Assembly (NCBI RefSeq): GCF_020164485.1 | Contig: NZ_JAIQZA010000023.1 | Location: forward strand, 1-64,000 | Source: Salegentibacter tibetensis | Lineage (GTDB): Bacteria > Bacteroidota > Bacteroidia > Flavobacteriales > Flavobacteriaceae | Length of the DNA stretch: 64,000 bases | Direction of reading: 5' to 3' | Shown here: positions 7,511-16,159 of the stretch, one piece after another | Layout of the letters: each line of letters starts with the position of its first letter | How positions within the stretch are numbered: the stretch's first letter is position 1 | The notes under the pieces: generated by a model | The model's input: the letters and a program-made list of their open reading frames with translations, nothing else | Database searches by the model: none | What the model was told of the DNA's origin: nothing | Translations under genes and position numbers: made by a program

Positions 7511-8260
7511 ATGACTTCGGAAATCTCAGTTCCCATCCAGCTATTTATTGAAGCACAGCACAAAGGCTGTGCTAGAAAGCTTCAGTTCTTTTTATCCTTA
7601 AAGCTCCTCTACAGGTGCGGAAAGGCGAAACTGGACGATGGGGAACTTTTATTTTTAGAACTCACGGAAGAGATCGGTTCCCGGAAAACTATCTTGAAGT
7701 ATGTAGACTTCCTGGTAAAAAAGGGATGGCTGCGATACAATTCCAGAACAGGCTATTACATCATCAAATCCTTTGACAGGATACGAAAAGAGAACAATTG
7801 GGAGGCAAGATTTTCATTCCCGGTGGATTTTGATTCCTATAGAAACATTAAGGCAATTACAGGAGCAATTATTTATGGATACCTCCATAAAGATTTCTGG
7901 AGAAAAGTAAGGAGAAAGAAAAGCGTACAGATAAAAGGCAGTACCTATCATTTTCTATCCCCTCACTTTAATTATAAAGAAGCACCTGCTCCGTTATCTG
8001 TCCTTGGGATCTGTAGGATATTTCAAATTTCACCATCCACTGCTTCCAGGCTTAAAGATGCTGCCCAAAAGCAAAAATTGCTTGAGGTCAAAAAGAATTA
8101 TGGGGCCACAATACCCAGTAAAAAAGCTATGGAGCTGTGTTTAGACTACAATGATAAGAGAAACAATATTGTCTTTTACCAGGGAAATTACCGATTCCAG
8201 TTAATTGATACTATTTTACCTCTTTTTCTTTTTAAAAAGCGGAAAAAACTGAAAACATAA
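7511..8260 (+). CDS. Hypothetical winged-helix protein of the island
   Basis: A 249-residue basic protein. The first ~95 residues read like a winged helix (KTILKYVDFLVKKGWLRYNSRTGYYII), and a second HTH-like segment (ICRIFQISPSTASRLKDAA) lies around residues 170-190. The C-terminus is strongly basic (KKRKKLKT). It may be a DNA-binding replication or regulatory protein of the mobile element, but I know no named family. It follows the HTH gene by 5 bp. Confidence 0.7.
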   Translation: MTSEISVPIQLFIEAQHKGCARKLQFFLSLKLLYRCGKAKLDDGELLFLELTEEIGSRKTILKYVDFLVKKGWLRYNSRTGYYIIKSFDRIRKENNWEARFSFPVDFDSYRNIKAITGAIIYGYLHKDFWRKVRRKKSVQIKGSTYHFLSPHFNYKEAPAPLSVLGICRIFQISPSTASRLKDAAQKQKLLEVKKNYGATIPSKKAMELCLDYNDKRNNIVFYQGNYRFQLIDTILPLFLFKKRKKLKT

Positions 8261-8502
8261 AGGAAAGGTTTATAGGAAAAATAAAAAAAACTTTTTGGCC
8301 AAAGTTTGATCTTGTTTAGGCGCGATAGCGCGTTTGTTTATTTTTCGCAGTTCACCGTACCGGAACTATTTCAGCATAAGTGCACAGCTTATTGCCTACT
8401 TGTTTACCACTTGTCCATTTTTTGGACTAGTTAAGACGAATCGTTTTATCCTTAGATAGATTGTCAGGTTAGCTCAGGCAATGAACCGGTTTGAAATCGT
8501 GT

Positions 8503-9744
8503 TCAAGCCTTTCCCCAAAAATTTTTAGATCCTAAACGGTCCTTCAGAACAGCCATATCATCACTGACCTTTCGATCTAAAATCTTTGCATAGTGCTGGG
8601 TAGTCTGCAGATTTTTGTGCCCCAACATCTTACTAACACTCTCTATAGGGACTCCATTAGAGAGCGTAACAGTAGTGGCAAAGGTATGTCTGGCCAGGTG
8701 GAAAGTTAGATTTTTATTAATGCCGCAGAGATCCGCTATTTCTTTGATATAAGCATTCATTTTTTGATTACTTAAAACCGGAAGTAATCTCTTCTCACTG
8801 ACTTCAGGATGTGATGAATATTTCTGCAAAATATCTTCGGCCACAGGAAGAATTGGAACGCTACATCTGGTTTTAGTCTTTGTTCTCTTTGTTTTAATCC
8901 ATCTGTTCCCATCAAAACCAATCACCACTTCTTTTTCTGAAAGTTTTTTTACCTCTGCATAACTAAGTCCTGTGAAACAACTGAACGTAAAAATATCTTT
9001 AACCAAACCTAGCCGCTCGTTCTTAATTTCTTTGGATATCAAAGCCTGAAGTTCACCTTCTGTTAGAAACTCCCGGTCTACCACTTTTAATTTACCCTTC
9101 CAGTTCTGAAATGGATCCCTGCTAATCCACTCATTGGTAAAAGCAATTCGGATTATTTTTTTAAAATTTGTTATGTATTTAATCGCTGAATTATGCGCAC
9201 AATTTCTTTCTGTTTTTAAATAATATTCAAACCCGGTAATAAATTTGTGATTTACATCTTTTACGGGAATATCAGAAGCTTTGTACTCCTGCTTTATATA
9301 TTCTTCAACGTGCTTTTTAGCCGTTCTATACCTTTCGGCTGTTCCGGCGGCAAAATCTTTCCCTACCAGTCTATTCACACGATCATTGTGTTCCTGAAAG
9401 ATCTCTAAAAGCATCCTTTCCTGATCCTCTTTTTTCTTATTTTTTCCAAGGTAAATATCTATTACATCCTTAGAGGAAAAAATTTCTCCTTTGTCCACAA
9501 GTCGCTGATGCGCATTATAAATATCATTCTCAACTTTACTGAGAAATCTATTAATGGCTTTAGCCTGAGCCGAATTTCCAATTGCTTTACCGGAAGCCGG
9601 GTTCCATAGTGTGAGTGGGACTTCCCGTCCTGTTGTAGTAACAGCTCGTTTACCATTTACTGTTATTCTGAAATATAATATTCCAGAATCCGTTTTAGTT
9701 TTACTTTTTCTCAAGTAAAAGAGGTGGGAAAATGTTGTATTCAT
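8503..9744 (-). CDS. Tyrosine integrase, Bacteroidota IntDOT-like type
   Basis: I prefer the ATG at 9744 (MNTTFSHLFYLRKSK...), which matches the normal start of this family; an in-frame ATG further upstream at 9783 is also possible. An arm-binding domain and a SAM-like domain (about 115-210) precede the catalytic domain. HLAR (HxxR), LGHKN and the Tyr in HYAK are clear. The first catalytic Arg is replaced by Ser (TGLSYAEV), the substitution known from IntDOT. The gene lies 240 bp from the tRNA-Ser 3' end, the expected place for an integrase that targets that tRNA. Confidence 0.9.
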   Translation of the reverse strand: MNTTFSHLFYLRKSKTKTDSGILYFRITVNGKRAVTTTGREVPLTLWNPASGKAIGNSAQAKAINRFLSKVENDIYNAHQRLVDKGEIFSSKDVIDIYLGKNKKKEDQERMLLEIFQEHNDRVNRLVGKDFAAGTAERYRTAKKHVEEYIKQEYKASDIPVKDVNHKFITGFEYYLKTERNCAHNSAIKYITNFKKIIRIAFTNEWISRDPFQNWKGKLKVVDREFLTEGELQALISKEIKNERLGLVKDIFTFSCFTGLSYAEVKKLSEKEVVIGFDGNRWIKTKRTKTKTRCSVPILPVAEDILQKYSSHPEVSEKRLLPVLSNQKMNAYIKEIADLCGINKNLTFHLARHTFATTVTLSNGVPIESVSKMLGHKNLQTTQHYAKILDRKVSDDMAVLKDRLGSKNFWGKA

Positions 9745-9837
9745 AACCATATAGATTTTATTAGACAGTTCAAGATACAACATAATCCCTTTATATTTAG
9801 GTCATTAAGTTTTATTTTGTAGGATTTATATTACTTT

Positions 9838-9887
9838 GGTTACACCTAATTTACGATTACCAGGTGTAACCGAATGTGTAACCGAAT
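9838..9887. repeat. Inverted repeat plus tandem 12-mers upstream of the integrase
   Basis: GGTTACACCT (9838-9847) and AGGTGTAACC (9862-9871) form a perfect 10-bp inverted repeat. Overlapping the right arm, GTGTAACCGAAT occurs twice in tandem (9864-9875 and 9876-9887). Clustered repeats between an integrase gene and its tRNA target are typical of integrase arm-type or excisionase sites; autoregulatory operator is the alternative. Confidence 0.6.
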
Positions 9888-9926
9888 AGATTGATTTGTT
9901 TTGTTATTTTTTGATATAGTGAAGAC

Positions 9927-9963
9927 AAAAAAAGCCCCAAAACCATAGATTTTGGGGCTTTTT
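9927..9963 (-). terminator. Bidirectional intrinsic terminator after tRNA-Ser
   Basis: Ten-bp perfect stem AGCCCCAAAA (9933-9942) / TTTTGGGGCT (9950-9959) with a 7-nt loop. The minus strand continues into seven T residues, so it terminates the tRNA transcript; the plus strand also has a T run. Confidence 0.85.
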
Positions 9964-9983
9964 GAGCTATTTTGTAATGTAAT

Positions 9984-10071
9984 TGGCGGAGGAAGAGGGA
10001 TTCGAACCCCCGGACCTGTTACAGTCAACAGTTTTCAAGACTGCCGCATTCGACCACTCTGCCATTCCTCC
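9984..10071 (-). tRNA. tRNA-Ser, anticodon TGA
   Basis: The reverse complement starts GGAGGAATGGCAGAG and ends in a T-arm GGTTCGAATCC and an encoded CCA (TGG at 9984-9986). The anticodon loop CTTGAAA gives TGA at 10035-10037 on the minus strand. The long variable arm is that of a class II tRNA. The CCA-proximal end faces the integrase, and no second copy of this end is visible within 1-9983, so the other island boundary may lie outside the window. Confidence 0.95.
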
Positions 10072-10104
10072 AATAAAATACTAAGCTTTTCTGCTTAGCG
10101 GATG

Positions 10105-10136
10105 CAAATATAACAAGCTTTTTCAAATACACCCAA
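10105..10136 (-). promoter_or_regulatory. Bacteroidota-type promoter for tRNA-Ser
   Basis: On the minus strand TATATTTG (10112-10105) matches the TAnnTTTG -7 element, with TTG (10136-10134) 21 bp upstream. The tRNA begins about 33 bp downstream. Confidence 0.5.
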
Positions 10137-10254
10137 TCTTTTCTATAAGTTTTTCAAAGCTTTTTGCACTCGATTAATTTTCAGACTCTTCAGCATAACT
10201 TTTTTATCAGAAAAATTTAAAATATCTTTCGGATTACTGAAAAACACTATATCA

Positions 10255-10962
10255 ATGCAAAAAACTTCTTTATTACTATTATTAATCTCAGTGATTTTTA
10301 CAAATCTAAACGCACAGGAAAAAGAATACCGTGAACTTATGGAACAGGATTGGGCCGAACTTAAAAAATATAAAGCCGAAAATGAAAAAATAATCGATAC
10401 CAAAAACTATCCCGATGTTGTCTTTATGGGGAATTCAATTACCGAAGGCTGGGTAAAGGCACAACCAGAATTTTTCAAAAATAATAATTATGAAGGCCGA
10501 GGAATTAGTGGCCAAACTACCCCGCAGATGCTAATACGCTTTATGCCCGATGTTATAAATCTTCAACCAAAAGCAGTGGTGATACTAGCAGGTACTAATG
10601 ATATAGCGGGGAATACCGGATTTTCTTCCGTAGAAATGATTACAAATAATATTCAGGCGATGGCTCAATTGGCCAAAGCAAATAATATTAAGGTCATCCT
10701 CGCCAGTATTCTACCCGTCTACGATTATCCATGGCGCCCTGGATTAGAACCGGTTGAAAAAATAGCTAAAATCAATAACTGGATTGAAAATTATGCAGCA
10801 AAAAACGCTCATACATACCTCGATCTTTTTACTCCACTAAAAGATGAAAAAGAAGGCCTACCAAAACGATTTTCGGAAGACGGAGTTCATCCCAATTTGG
10901 CCGGATATGAAGTTATGGCTTCACCTACAAAAAGAGCCATAGATAATACATTGCTTGAATAG
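10255..10962 (+). CDS. SGNH/GDSL-type esterase, secreted
   Basis: A 235-residue protein with a cleavable signal peptide ending near NAQ. The SGNH blocks are in order: MGNSITEGW (block I, catalytic Ser in NSI), GISGQTT (block II Gly), LAGTNDIAG (block III Asn) and DGVHPNLAGY (block V Asp and His). Such hydrolases deacylate acetylated sugars, lipids or polysaccharides; the substrate cannot be read from sequence. The gene stands alone, upstream of a separate peptidase gene. Confidence 0.9.
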   Translation: MQKTSLLLLLISVIFTNLNAQEKEYRELMEQDWAELKKYKAENEKIIDTKNYPDVVFMGNSITEGWVKAQPEFFKNNNYEGRGISGQTTPQMLIRFMPDVINLQPKAVVILAGTNDIAGNTGFSSVEMITNNIQAMAQLAKANNIKVILASILPVYDYPWRPGLEPVEKIAKINNWIENYAAKNAHTYLDLFTPLKDEKEGLPKRFSEDGVHPNLAGYEVMASPTKRAIDNTLLE

Positions 10963-11070
10963 TAAAGAAATCCTTGCAGACTTCTCTGAAATTTAATCCG
11001 AAACTGCTATCTTGCTGCGACTTTAATAAAAACTTCGAAGATATTTGACGAAGTATTAAATAAATAAACT

Positions 11071-12075
11071 ATGAAAAAAATGCTTTTCGTGGCACTTACC
11101 GCCGTAATGGTGGCTTGTGGCACACAAAAAAATGTTGAAAATGCCAGTCCTATGGAGTATGCTGAAACCATAACTTCATCTGAGTTAAGAGATAATCTTA
11201 CCACTTTTTCCAGTGACGAGTACGAAGGCCGAAATACCGGAGAGCCAGGACAGAAAAAAGCCGCTGAATTTATCGTTAATGAATATAAAAAACTAGGTAT
11301 AAAAGCTCCAGAAGGGACAGACGGTTACTACCAGATAATTCCTACTGAATACTTTGACGGAAAACTTAATGCTTCAGAAAATGTACTTGGTTTCATAGAA
11401 GGAAGTGAAAAACCTGAAGAAATATTGGTAATTACTTCTCATTATGACCACGTGGGTGTTGATGATGAAGGAAATATTTATAACGGTGCCGATGATGGTG
11501 GCTCTGGACCAATGGCGATCCTGGAAATCGCTGAAGCCTTTATGAAAGCTAAAAAAGACGGTTACACTCCAAAGAGATCAATTCTTTTTATTCATTTAAC
11601 CGGTGAGGAAAAAGGTCTTTTAGGTTCTAAATATTATGTTGAAAACCCTGTATTTCCTTTAGAGAATACCGTTGCCAACCTTAATATGGATATGATTGGC
11701 CGTATAGATAAAGACCACGAAGGGAACGACAACTATGTTTACCTGATTGGAAGTGATAAATTAAGCACAGATCTTCACGAACTTAGTGAAAACGTAAATT
11801 CAAAGTTTATGAATATGGAGCTGGATTATACTTATAATGATGAAAATGACCCAAATCGTTTTTATTACCGAAGTGACCACTACAACTTCGCAAAAAATAA
11901 TATCCCGGTGATTTTTTACTTTAATGGAGTTCACCCGGATTATCACAAACCGACTGATACTGCTGAAAAAATTGAGTATGAAGCCCTAATGAAAAGAGCT
12001 CAATTGGTTTTCCTTACCGCCTGGGAAATCGCTAACCGCGATGAAAGACTGGTAGTAGATAAAGCTGAAGAATAA
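11071..12075 (+). CDS. M28-family zinc peptidase, lipoprotein
   Basis: A 334-residue lipoprotein (lipobox MVACG, Cys16). The zinc aminopeptidase ligands are in order: His-x-Asp in SHYDHVGV, the bridging Asp in GADDGGSG, catalytic Glu pair GEEKG, Asp in NMDMIGR, and the last His in GVHPDYHKPTD. Members are exported aminopeptidases that trim peptides for uptake. It is followed by a convergent terminator shared with the fasciclin gene. Confidence 0.92.
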   Translation: MKKMLFVALTAVMVACGTQKNVENASPMEYAETITSSELRDNLTTFSSDEYEGRNTGEPGQKKAAEFIVNEYKKLGIKAPEGTDGYYQIIPTEYFDGKLNASENVLGFIEGSEKPEEILVITSHYDHVGVDDEGNIYNGADDGGSGPMAILEIAEAFMKAKKDGYTPKRSILFIHLTGEEKGLLGSKYYVENPVFPLENTVANLNMDMIGRIDKDHEGNDNYVYLIGSDKLSTDLHELSENVNSKFMNMELDYTYNDENDPNRFYYRSDHYNFAKNNIPVIFYFNGVHPDYHKPTDTAEKIEYEALMKRAQLVFLTAWEIANRDERLVVDKAEE

Positions 12076-12079
12076 ATTT

Positions 12080-12215
12080 TCTTTCGTCAAGCTGTTTCAG
12101 ACTTTATCCCGAATTTACTTCGGGATTCTAACATGTTTTTATTATCAATATCTTAGGTCTCCGACCAAATTTCGGAGCAAGCTCTGAAATAAATTCAGGA
12201 TGAAGCTGTAAAATT
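12080..12215. repeat. Interspersed palindromic repeat, TTTCGTCAAGCTG type
   Basis: TTTCGTCAAGCTG..TTTCAGACTTTATCCCGAATT..TTCGGGATTCTAACATG closes with CTGAAATAAATTCAGGATGAAGCTG. The same words recur near 26530, 31630, 32335, 32490 and 38715, always between genes, so this is a REP-like family rather than a gene remnant. Confidence 0.7.
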
Positions 12216-12246
12216 TAAAAATAGCTAAACTTTCAAGGACTAAAAC

Positions 12247-12276
12247 AAAAAGCCCCGGATACTTTCCGGGGCTTTT
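12247..12276. terminator. Bidirectional terminator between convergent genes
   Basis: Stem AGCCCCGGA/TCCGGGGCT with a 5-nt loop and T-runs on both strands, between the M28 peptidase gene (+) and the fasciclin gene (-). Confidence 0.85.
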
Positions 12277-12298
12277 GCTGTTTCAATTATTTATTAAA

Positions 12299-14149
12299 TT
12301 ATTCAGCTGGAAGCAATACTGTATCAATTGCGTGAATTACACCATTGGTAGCCTGAACATCTACTGTGATAACTGTAGAAGTTCTGTCTCTGGCATCAGT
12401 AATAACTACATCATCACCAAGGCTTATGGTTAAGTCACCTCCCTGTAAAGTTTGAATCATCATATCATCAGTTAGATCTCCAGATCTTACATTAGCTCCT
12501 GCAACGACGTGATAAGCCAGGGTAGCTTCTAAAGTTTCAGTAGGGATATCTGCAAGTGCTCCTAACTCGAGTTCTTCAAGTAAAGCAACAAACGCATCGT
12601 TAGTAGGCGCAAAAACAGTAAATGGTGCAGGATCATCTGTCATCATTAAGGTTTCCACAAAAGTAAATGATTCTTCTCTTGTAAGGGCTTGTACAAGAAT
12701 ATCAAAATTAGGATCGGCAGTTGCAAAAGTAGTTACATCTGGTAGGCCTATTACGGCATCTACCGCGTGAATTACTCCATTATCTGCTTCAATATCTGCA
12801 GCAGTAACCGTAGACACTCCGTTAATCGTAACTCCATCTGAAGTATTAATATACATACTTAAAAGTTCTTCTGAAGCTCCCCAAACAGCCATACTTGGAA
12901 TATAACCAGTACTTAAGTCACCAGACATAATTTCGCCTGCTTGAACGTGGTTCAGTAAAACCTGGGTTAATAAATCTACAGGTACTTCCTCAAGACTACC
13001 AAATCCGGCATCGTTTAAAAAAGCAGCAAAAGCAGCGTTATTAGGGGCAAATACGGTATAATTATCGGTTCCGGTAAATGTGGAAGTTAAACCTGTAGCT
13101 TCTAAAGCTACCAGTAAAGAAGAATAATCTTCATTTCCAGCTACAAAATCTGCTATGGTATTGGTTTCAATTTCAATAGCATCATTTTCTGGAAGAATAA
13201 CAGTATCCAATACGTGAATTACACCATTGTTCGCCTGAACATCGGTAGCAACAATTGTAGCGGTTCTCCCGTTTTCATCGGTAATTGTTACATTATTTCC
13301 AAGGTTAATGGTAAACCCTCCGGTTTCAAGTGTTTCCACCATCATTTCATCTGTCAGGTCACCTGAACGAACATTGGCTCCGGCTACTACATGATAGCTT
13401 AAAATACTGGGTAAAAGATCGGCAGAAATATCACCTAATCCGGCTAATTCTAGTTCTTCCAATACATTTGCAAAAGCCGTGTTTGTTGGTGCAAAAACAG
13501 TAAATGGTGCAGGAGCATCGGTCATCATTAAAGTTTCTACAAAAGAGAAAGATTCATCTGCAGTAAGTGCCTGCACTAAAATATCAAAATTAGGATCGGC
13601 GGTAGCGAAGGTAGTTACATCCGGTAATCCAATTACCGCATCTACAGCATGAATCACACCGTTATCAACTTCAACATCGGCAGTAGTAACAGAAGAAACT
13701 CCGTTAATCATAACTCCGTCTGAAGTATTAATATACATACTTAAAGGCTCGGCTGAAGCCATTCCCGTAGCCATACTTTGAATATAACCGGTAGATAGAG
13801 CGCTAGACACGATTTCACCTTCCTGTATGTGGTTTAGAAGAATTTCAGTTAAAACATCTTCCGGTACCTCATCCAGACTACTGAATCCGTTTGCAGATAA
13901 GAAGCTATTAAAAGCAGCATTGTTTGGTGCAAAGACCGTGAAATTGGCAGAACCGTCTAAGGTAGCATCCAGACCGGTTACTTTTAAAGCAGCCTGCAAG
14001 GATGAATAATCATCATTTCCTGCGACAAAGTCGGCAATAGTATTTGTTGGCATGATCACGTCTCCGCCATAATCGTCATTACTGCAGGAAAATAGCCCGA
14101 AAGCCATAAACGCCAATAAAGCAAGTTTAGTAAATTTAAAAGTTTTCAT
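12299..14149 (-). CDS. Four-domain fasciclin (FAS1) lipoprotein
   Basis: A 616-residue lipoprotein (lipobox LFSCS). Four FAS1 domains follow, starting near residues 37, 180, 330 and 475; each contains the FTVFAPTNxAF H1-type box and the VIHxxDxVxLP H2-type box. Domains 1-2 and 3-4 are near copies even at the DNA level, so the gene arose by duplication of a two-domain unit. FAS1 proteins mediate adhesion at the cell surface. It is a single gene with its own terminator; the ~230-bp upstream region is AT-rich. Confidence 0.92.
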   Translation of the reverse strand: MKTFKFTKLALLAFMAFGLFSCSNDDYGGDVIMPTNTIADFVAGNDDYSSLQAALKVTGLDATLDGSANFTVFAPNNAAFNSFLSANGFSSLDEVPEDVLTEILLNHIQEGEIVSSALSTGYIQSMATGMASAEPLSMYINTSDGVMINGVSSVTTADVEVDNGVIHAVDAVIGLPDVTTFATADPNFDILVQALTADESFSFVETLMMTDAPAPFTVFAPTNTAFANVLEELELAGLGDISADLLPSILSYHVVAGANVRSGDLTDEMMVETLETGGFTINLGNNVTITDENGRTATIVATDVQANNGVIHVLDTVILPENDAIEIETNTIADFVAGNEDYSSLLVALEATGLTSTFTGTDNYTVFAPNNAAFAAFLNDAGFGSLEEVPVDLLTQVLLNHVQAGEIMSGDLSTGYIPSMAVWGASEELLSMYINTSDGVTINGVSTVTAADIEADNGVIHAVDAVIGLPDVTTFATADPNFDILVQALTREESFTFVETLMMTDDPAPFTVFAPTNDAFVALLEELELGALADIPTETLEATLAYHVVAGANVRSGDLTDDMMIQTLQGGDLTISLGDDVVITDARDRTSTVITVDVQATNGVIHAIDTVLLPAE

Positions 14150-14380
14150 AATTCTAAGTTTTTGTTATGAAGTAAAACTAACCCACAACCAATTTATATT
14201 TTGTTTATTGTTTGTTAATTATATTGAAACAATAGTTAAATGTTTAATTATTTTTAAAATAACTTAAACAAGTAAAGTTACCAGGATGTTCCTATTATAC
14301 AATAAATAAGGGTCAATTACGCTTTAATCATAGACTTATTAAAATTTGAATATATTTACATAAACTCAAAAACTTATGTT

Positions 14381-14779
14381 ATGAAAAAACTTTTTCTAAT
14401 GCTTTTTAGTATTGCCCTATTTACCTCCTGTAGTGATGATGATGAAAATGGAGATGATCCAATTTTGGGTATCTGGTATGCTGTAGAGATCACCAACCCG
14501 CCCATTCCAGGACTTGTTTTAAGTGAATGCAATCAAAATTCAAATATTACTTTTAATTCAGATTTTTCAACATATTCTGAGTTCTACTCTGAAGTTGAAG
14601 GAAATTGTGAGATGGAAGATAGCTCTGAAAGCACCTGGAGTAAAGATAATAGCATTTATACTTTTACAATTCCGTTTGAAGGAATTGGCCAGTTAAATGG
14701 GACTGCAGATTTCCAGGGAGATACTTTTATTTTTACGCCAATAGCTTCTCCTGACACCAGTATTGTCTTTGAAAAATAA
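14381..14779 (+). CDS. Lipocalin-like lipoprotein
   Basis: A 132-residue lipoprotein (lipobox LFTSC, then an acidic SDDDENGDDP linker). The body begins with ILGIWYAVEI, the GxW-like opening of lipocalin-like domains common in flavobacterial lipoproteins, and continues as beta strands with two Cys residues (SECNQ, GNCEM) that could pair. The ligand is unknown. A strong terminator follows 38 bp downstream. Confidence 0.75.
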   Translation: MKKLFLMLFSIALFTSCSDDDENGDDPILGIWYAVEITNPPIPGLVLSECNQNSNITFNSDFSTYSEFYSEVEGNCEMEDSSESTWSKDNSIYTFTIPFEGIGQLNGTADFQGDTFIFTPIASPDTSIVFEK

Positions 14780-14817
14780 ATAAGGCTTTTTATAAAGCTA
14801 TTAAAATAATTATTCTT

Positions 14818-14846
14818 AACCCGCCTTATTCCTGGCGGGTTTTTTC
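14818..14846 (+). terminator. Intrinsic terminator
   Basis: AACCCGCC/GGCGGGTT stem followed by TTTTTT, just downstream of the lipocalin-like gene. Confidence 0.85.
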
Positions 14847-14884
14847 AGGAATTAAATTGAATCTGTTTTTAACTTCATTTAGAA

Positions 14885-15421
14885 ATGCCACTATACTTTC
14901 TCGCTATAATTCCTTCGGAAAAAATTTGTGAACGGGTAAAATCGCTGAAACTAGAAATCGCTGTGAAATATGAAACCAAACACGCGCTGAAACTTCCGGC
15001 ACATATTACACTTCAAATCCCGTTTAAAATTCCTGAAAGCAAAGAAGAAAAACTTATTGATACCCTGAAACATGTTGCCAGGGAACAAAAAAGCTTTGAA
15101 ATAGATTTAAAAGATTTTGGCAGATTTTCTCAAAAAGTGATTTTCATTAATATTGAGCAGCACGAAGAGATCATTAAGCTGCACGCCGATTTACAAGAAA
15201 ACCTGAACAAAAATCTCAGCTTAAAAAAGCACGAAAAATTCTCCAAAATCTATCCGCATATCACCCTCGCCACGCGAGACCTACATTATAAACAATTCCC
15301 TCTAGCCTGGTCCGATTTCAAAGCTCGAGAATTCACAGCTTCTTTCACTACAAATAATTTCACACTTTTAAAGCACGACGGTAAACATTGGCAGCCTCAC
15401 TGTGATTTTTGTTTTAATTGA
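14885..15421 (+). CDS. 2'-5' RNA ligase / LigT-like 2H phosphoesterase
   Basis: A 178-residue protein with the two HxT motifs of the 2H phosphoesterase superfamily: HITLQI (about residue 40) and HITLAT (about residue 124), about 85 residues apart as expected for ThpR/LigT. Known relatives act on 2',3'-cyclic phosphates or 2'-5' linked RNA ends. No signal peptide, so cytoplasmic. The start follows the terminator of the preceding gene by about 40 bp, so it is a separate transcription unit. Confidence 0.88.
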   Translation: MPLYFLAIIPSEKICERVKSLKLEIAVKYETKHALKLPAHITLQIPFKIPESKEEKLIDTLKHVAREQKSFEIDLKDFGRFSQKVIFINIEQHEEIIKLHADLQENLNKNLSLKKHEKFSKIYPHITLATRDLHYKQFPLAWSDFKAREFTASFTTNNFTLLKHDGKHWQPHCDFCFN

Positions 15422-15511
15422 TTTTTGTTTTAAAATCAATATTTCCGGGAGATTTCTTTAATGTCTAAACCTTTTTCTTAAAGAGGAATATAATTATGTG
15501 ATTTTTAAAAT

Positions 15512-15590
15512 CAAGAACCTCGGGGCAAGCCCGCCTGAATGATTCGGGCAGGCCTCGGGGGAGTTAAACCCTCAATGAGGGATTAAAAAT
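15512..15590 (+). repeat. 79-bp palindromic repeat, copy A
   Basis: Starts CAAGAACCTCGGGGCAAGC and ends GAGGGATTAAAAAT; almost identical to 17297-17374. It contains two nested palindromes: CCTCGGGG/CCTCGGGG-type with CCCGCCTGAAT..ATTCGGGCAGG, and TTAAACCCTCAATGAGGGATTAA. Confidence 0.85.
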
Positions 15591-15834
15591 GGATAGTAAT
15601 TTACAGCATTATATTCTGATCAATATTTTAACCAAATAACCTATAATTTTTCTTCTTAACAGCTTAAATTTGGATAAAAATAATAAAATTCCTTATATTT
15701 ATCCTCAGTTTTATAAAAATAGGATTCTAAATACCCGATTTCTCAAAAGCCAGGCGCTTTGAAAATCAAACAGATTTTCACCAGAATAATATTCTCAAAA
15801 GCGGCTTTCTGAGATTCAAAAAAAAAATTTAAAC

Positions 15835-15939
15835 ATGAAAGATCATATAGATATTTTAAAATTAGTAGGAATTATTTTTACCGCCTTTATGTTGGTCATT
15901 TTACTGGATTTCGCCTTAAAAGCATTGGTGGGAGCTTAA
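15835..15939 (+). CDS. 34-residue single-span membrane microprotein
   Basis: ATG to TAA reads a short charged N-terminus (MKDHIDILK) followed by one hydrophobic segment (about residues 10-26), an Asp-Phe break and a small tail ending LVGA. Composition is that of a real membrane micropeptide rather than random AT-rich DNA. It lies alone in a 738-bp intergenic region before the TlpA-like gene. Function unknown. Confidence 0.55.
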   Translation: MKDHIDILKLVGIIFTAFMLVILLDFALKALVGA

Positions 15940-16159
15940 CCCCCGTATTCCTATCCATATATCAAGATAATTTTAGACTTTTTTACTTCAATAAAAAAAT
16001 TTTGAAGAGTTTCTTTTTTTTAACAAGGGAATAGAAAAACTCCTTAGGATAAACAAGATTTTAAAAATAGATAATAGTTCTAAGAATACTTCAAAGCCTT
16101 TAAAACCTTTTTGTTTTATAATCGTTATCTTGAACTGCAACTTTTAAATCGGCAGTTTT

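Noticed and set aside
8317-8331. GGCGCGATAGCGCG palindrome
   Set aside because: Too short and without T-run or matching second copy to assign a role.
1-9983. IS element or transposase in the island
   Set aside because: No DDE or HUH transposase frame is seen; only two tyrosine recombinases are present.
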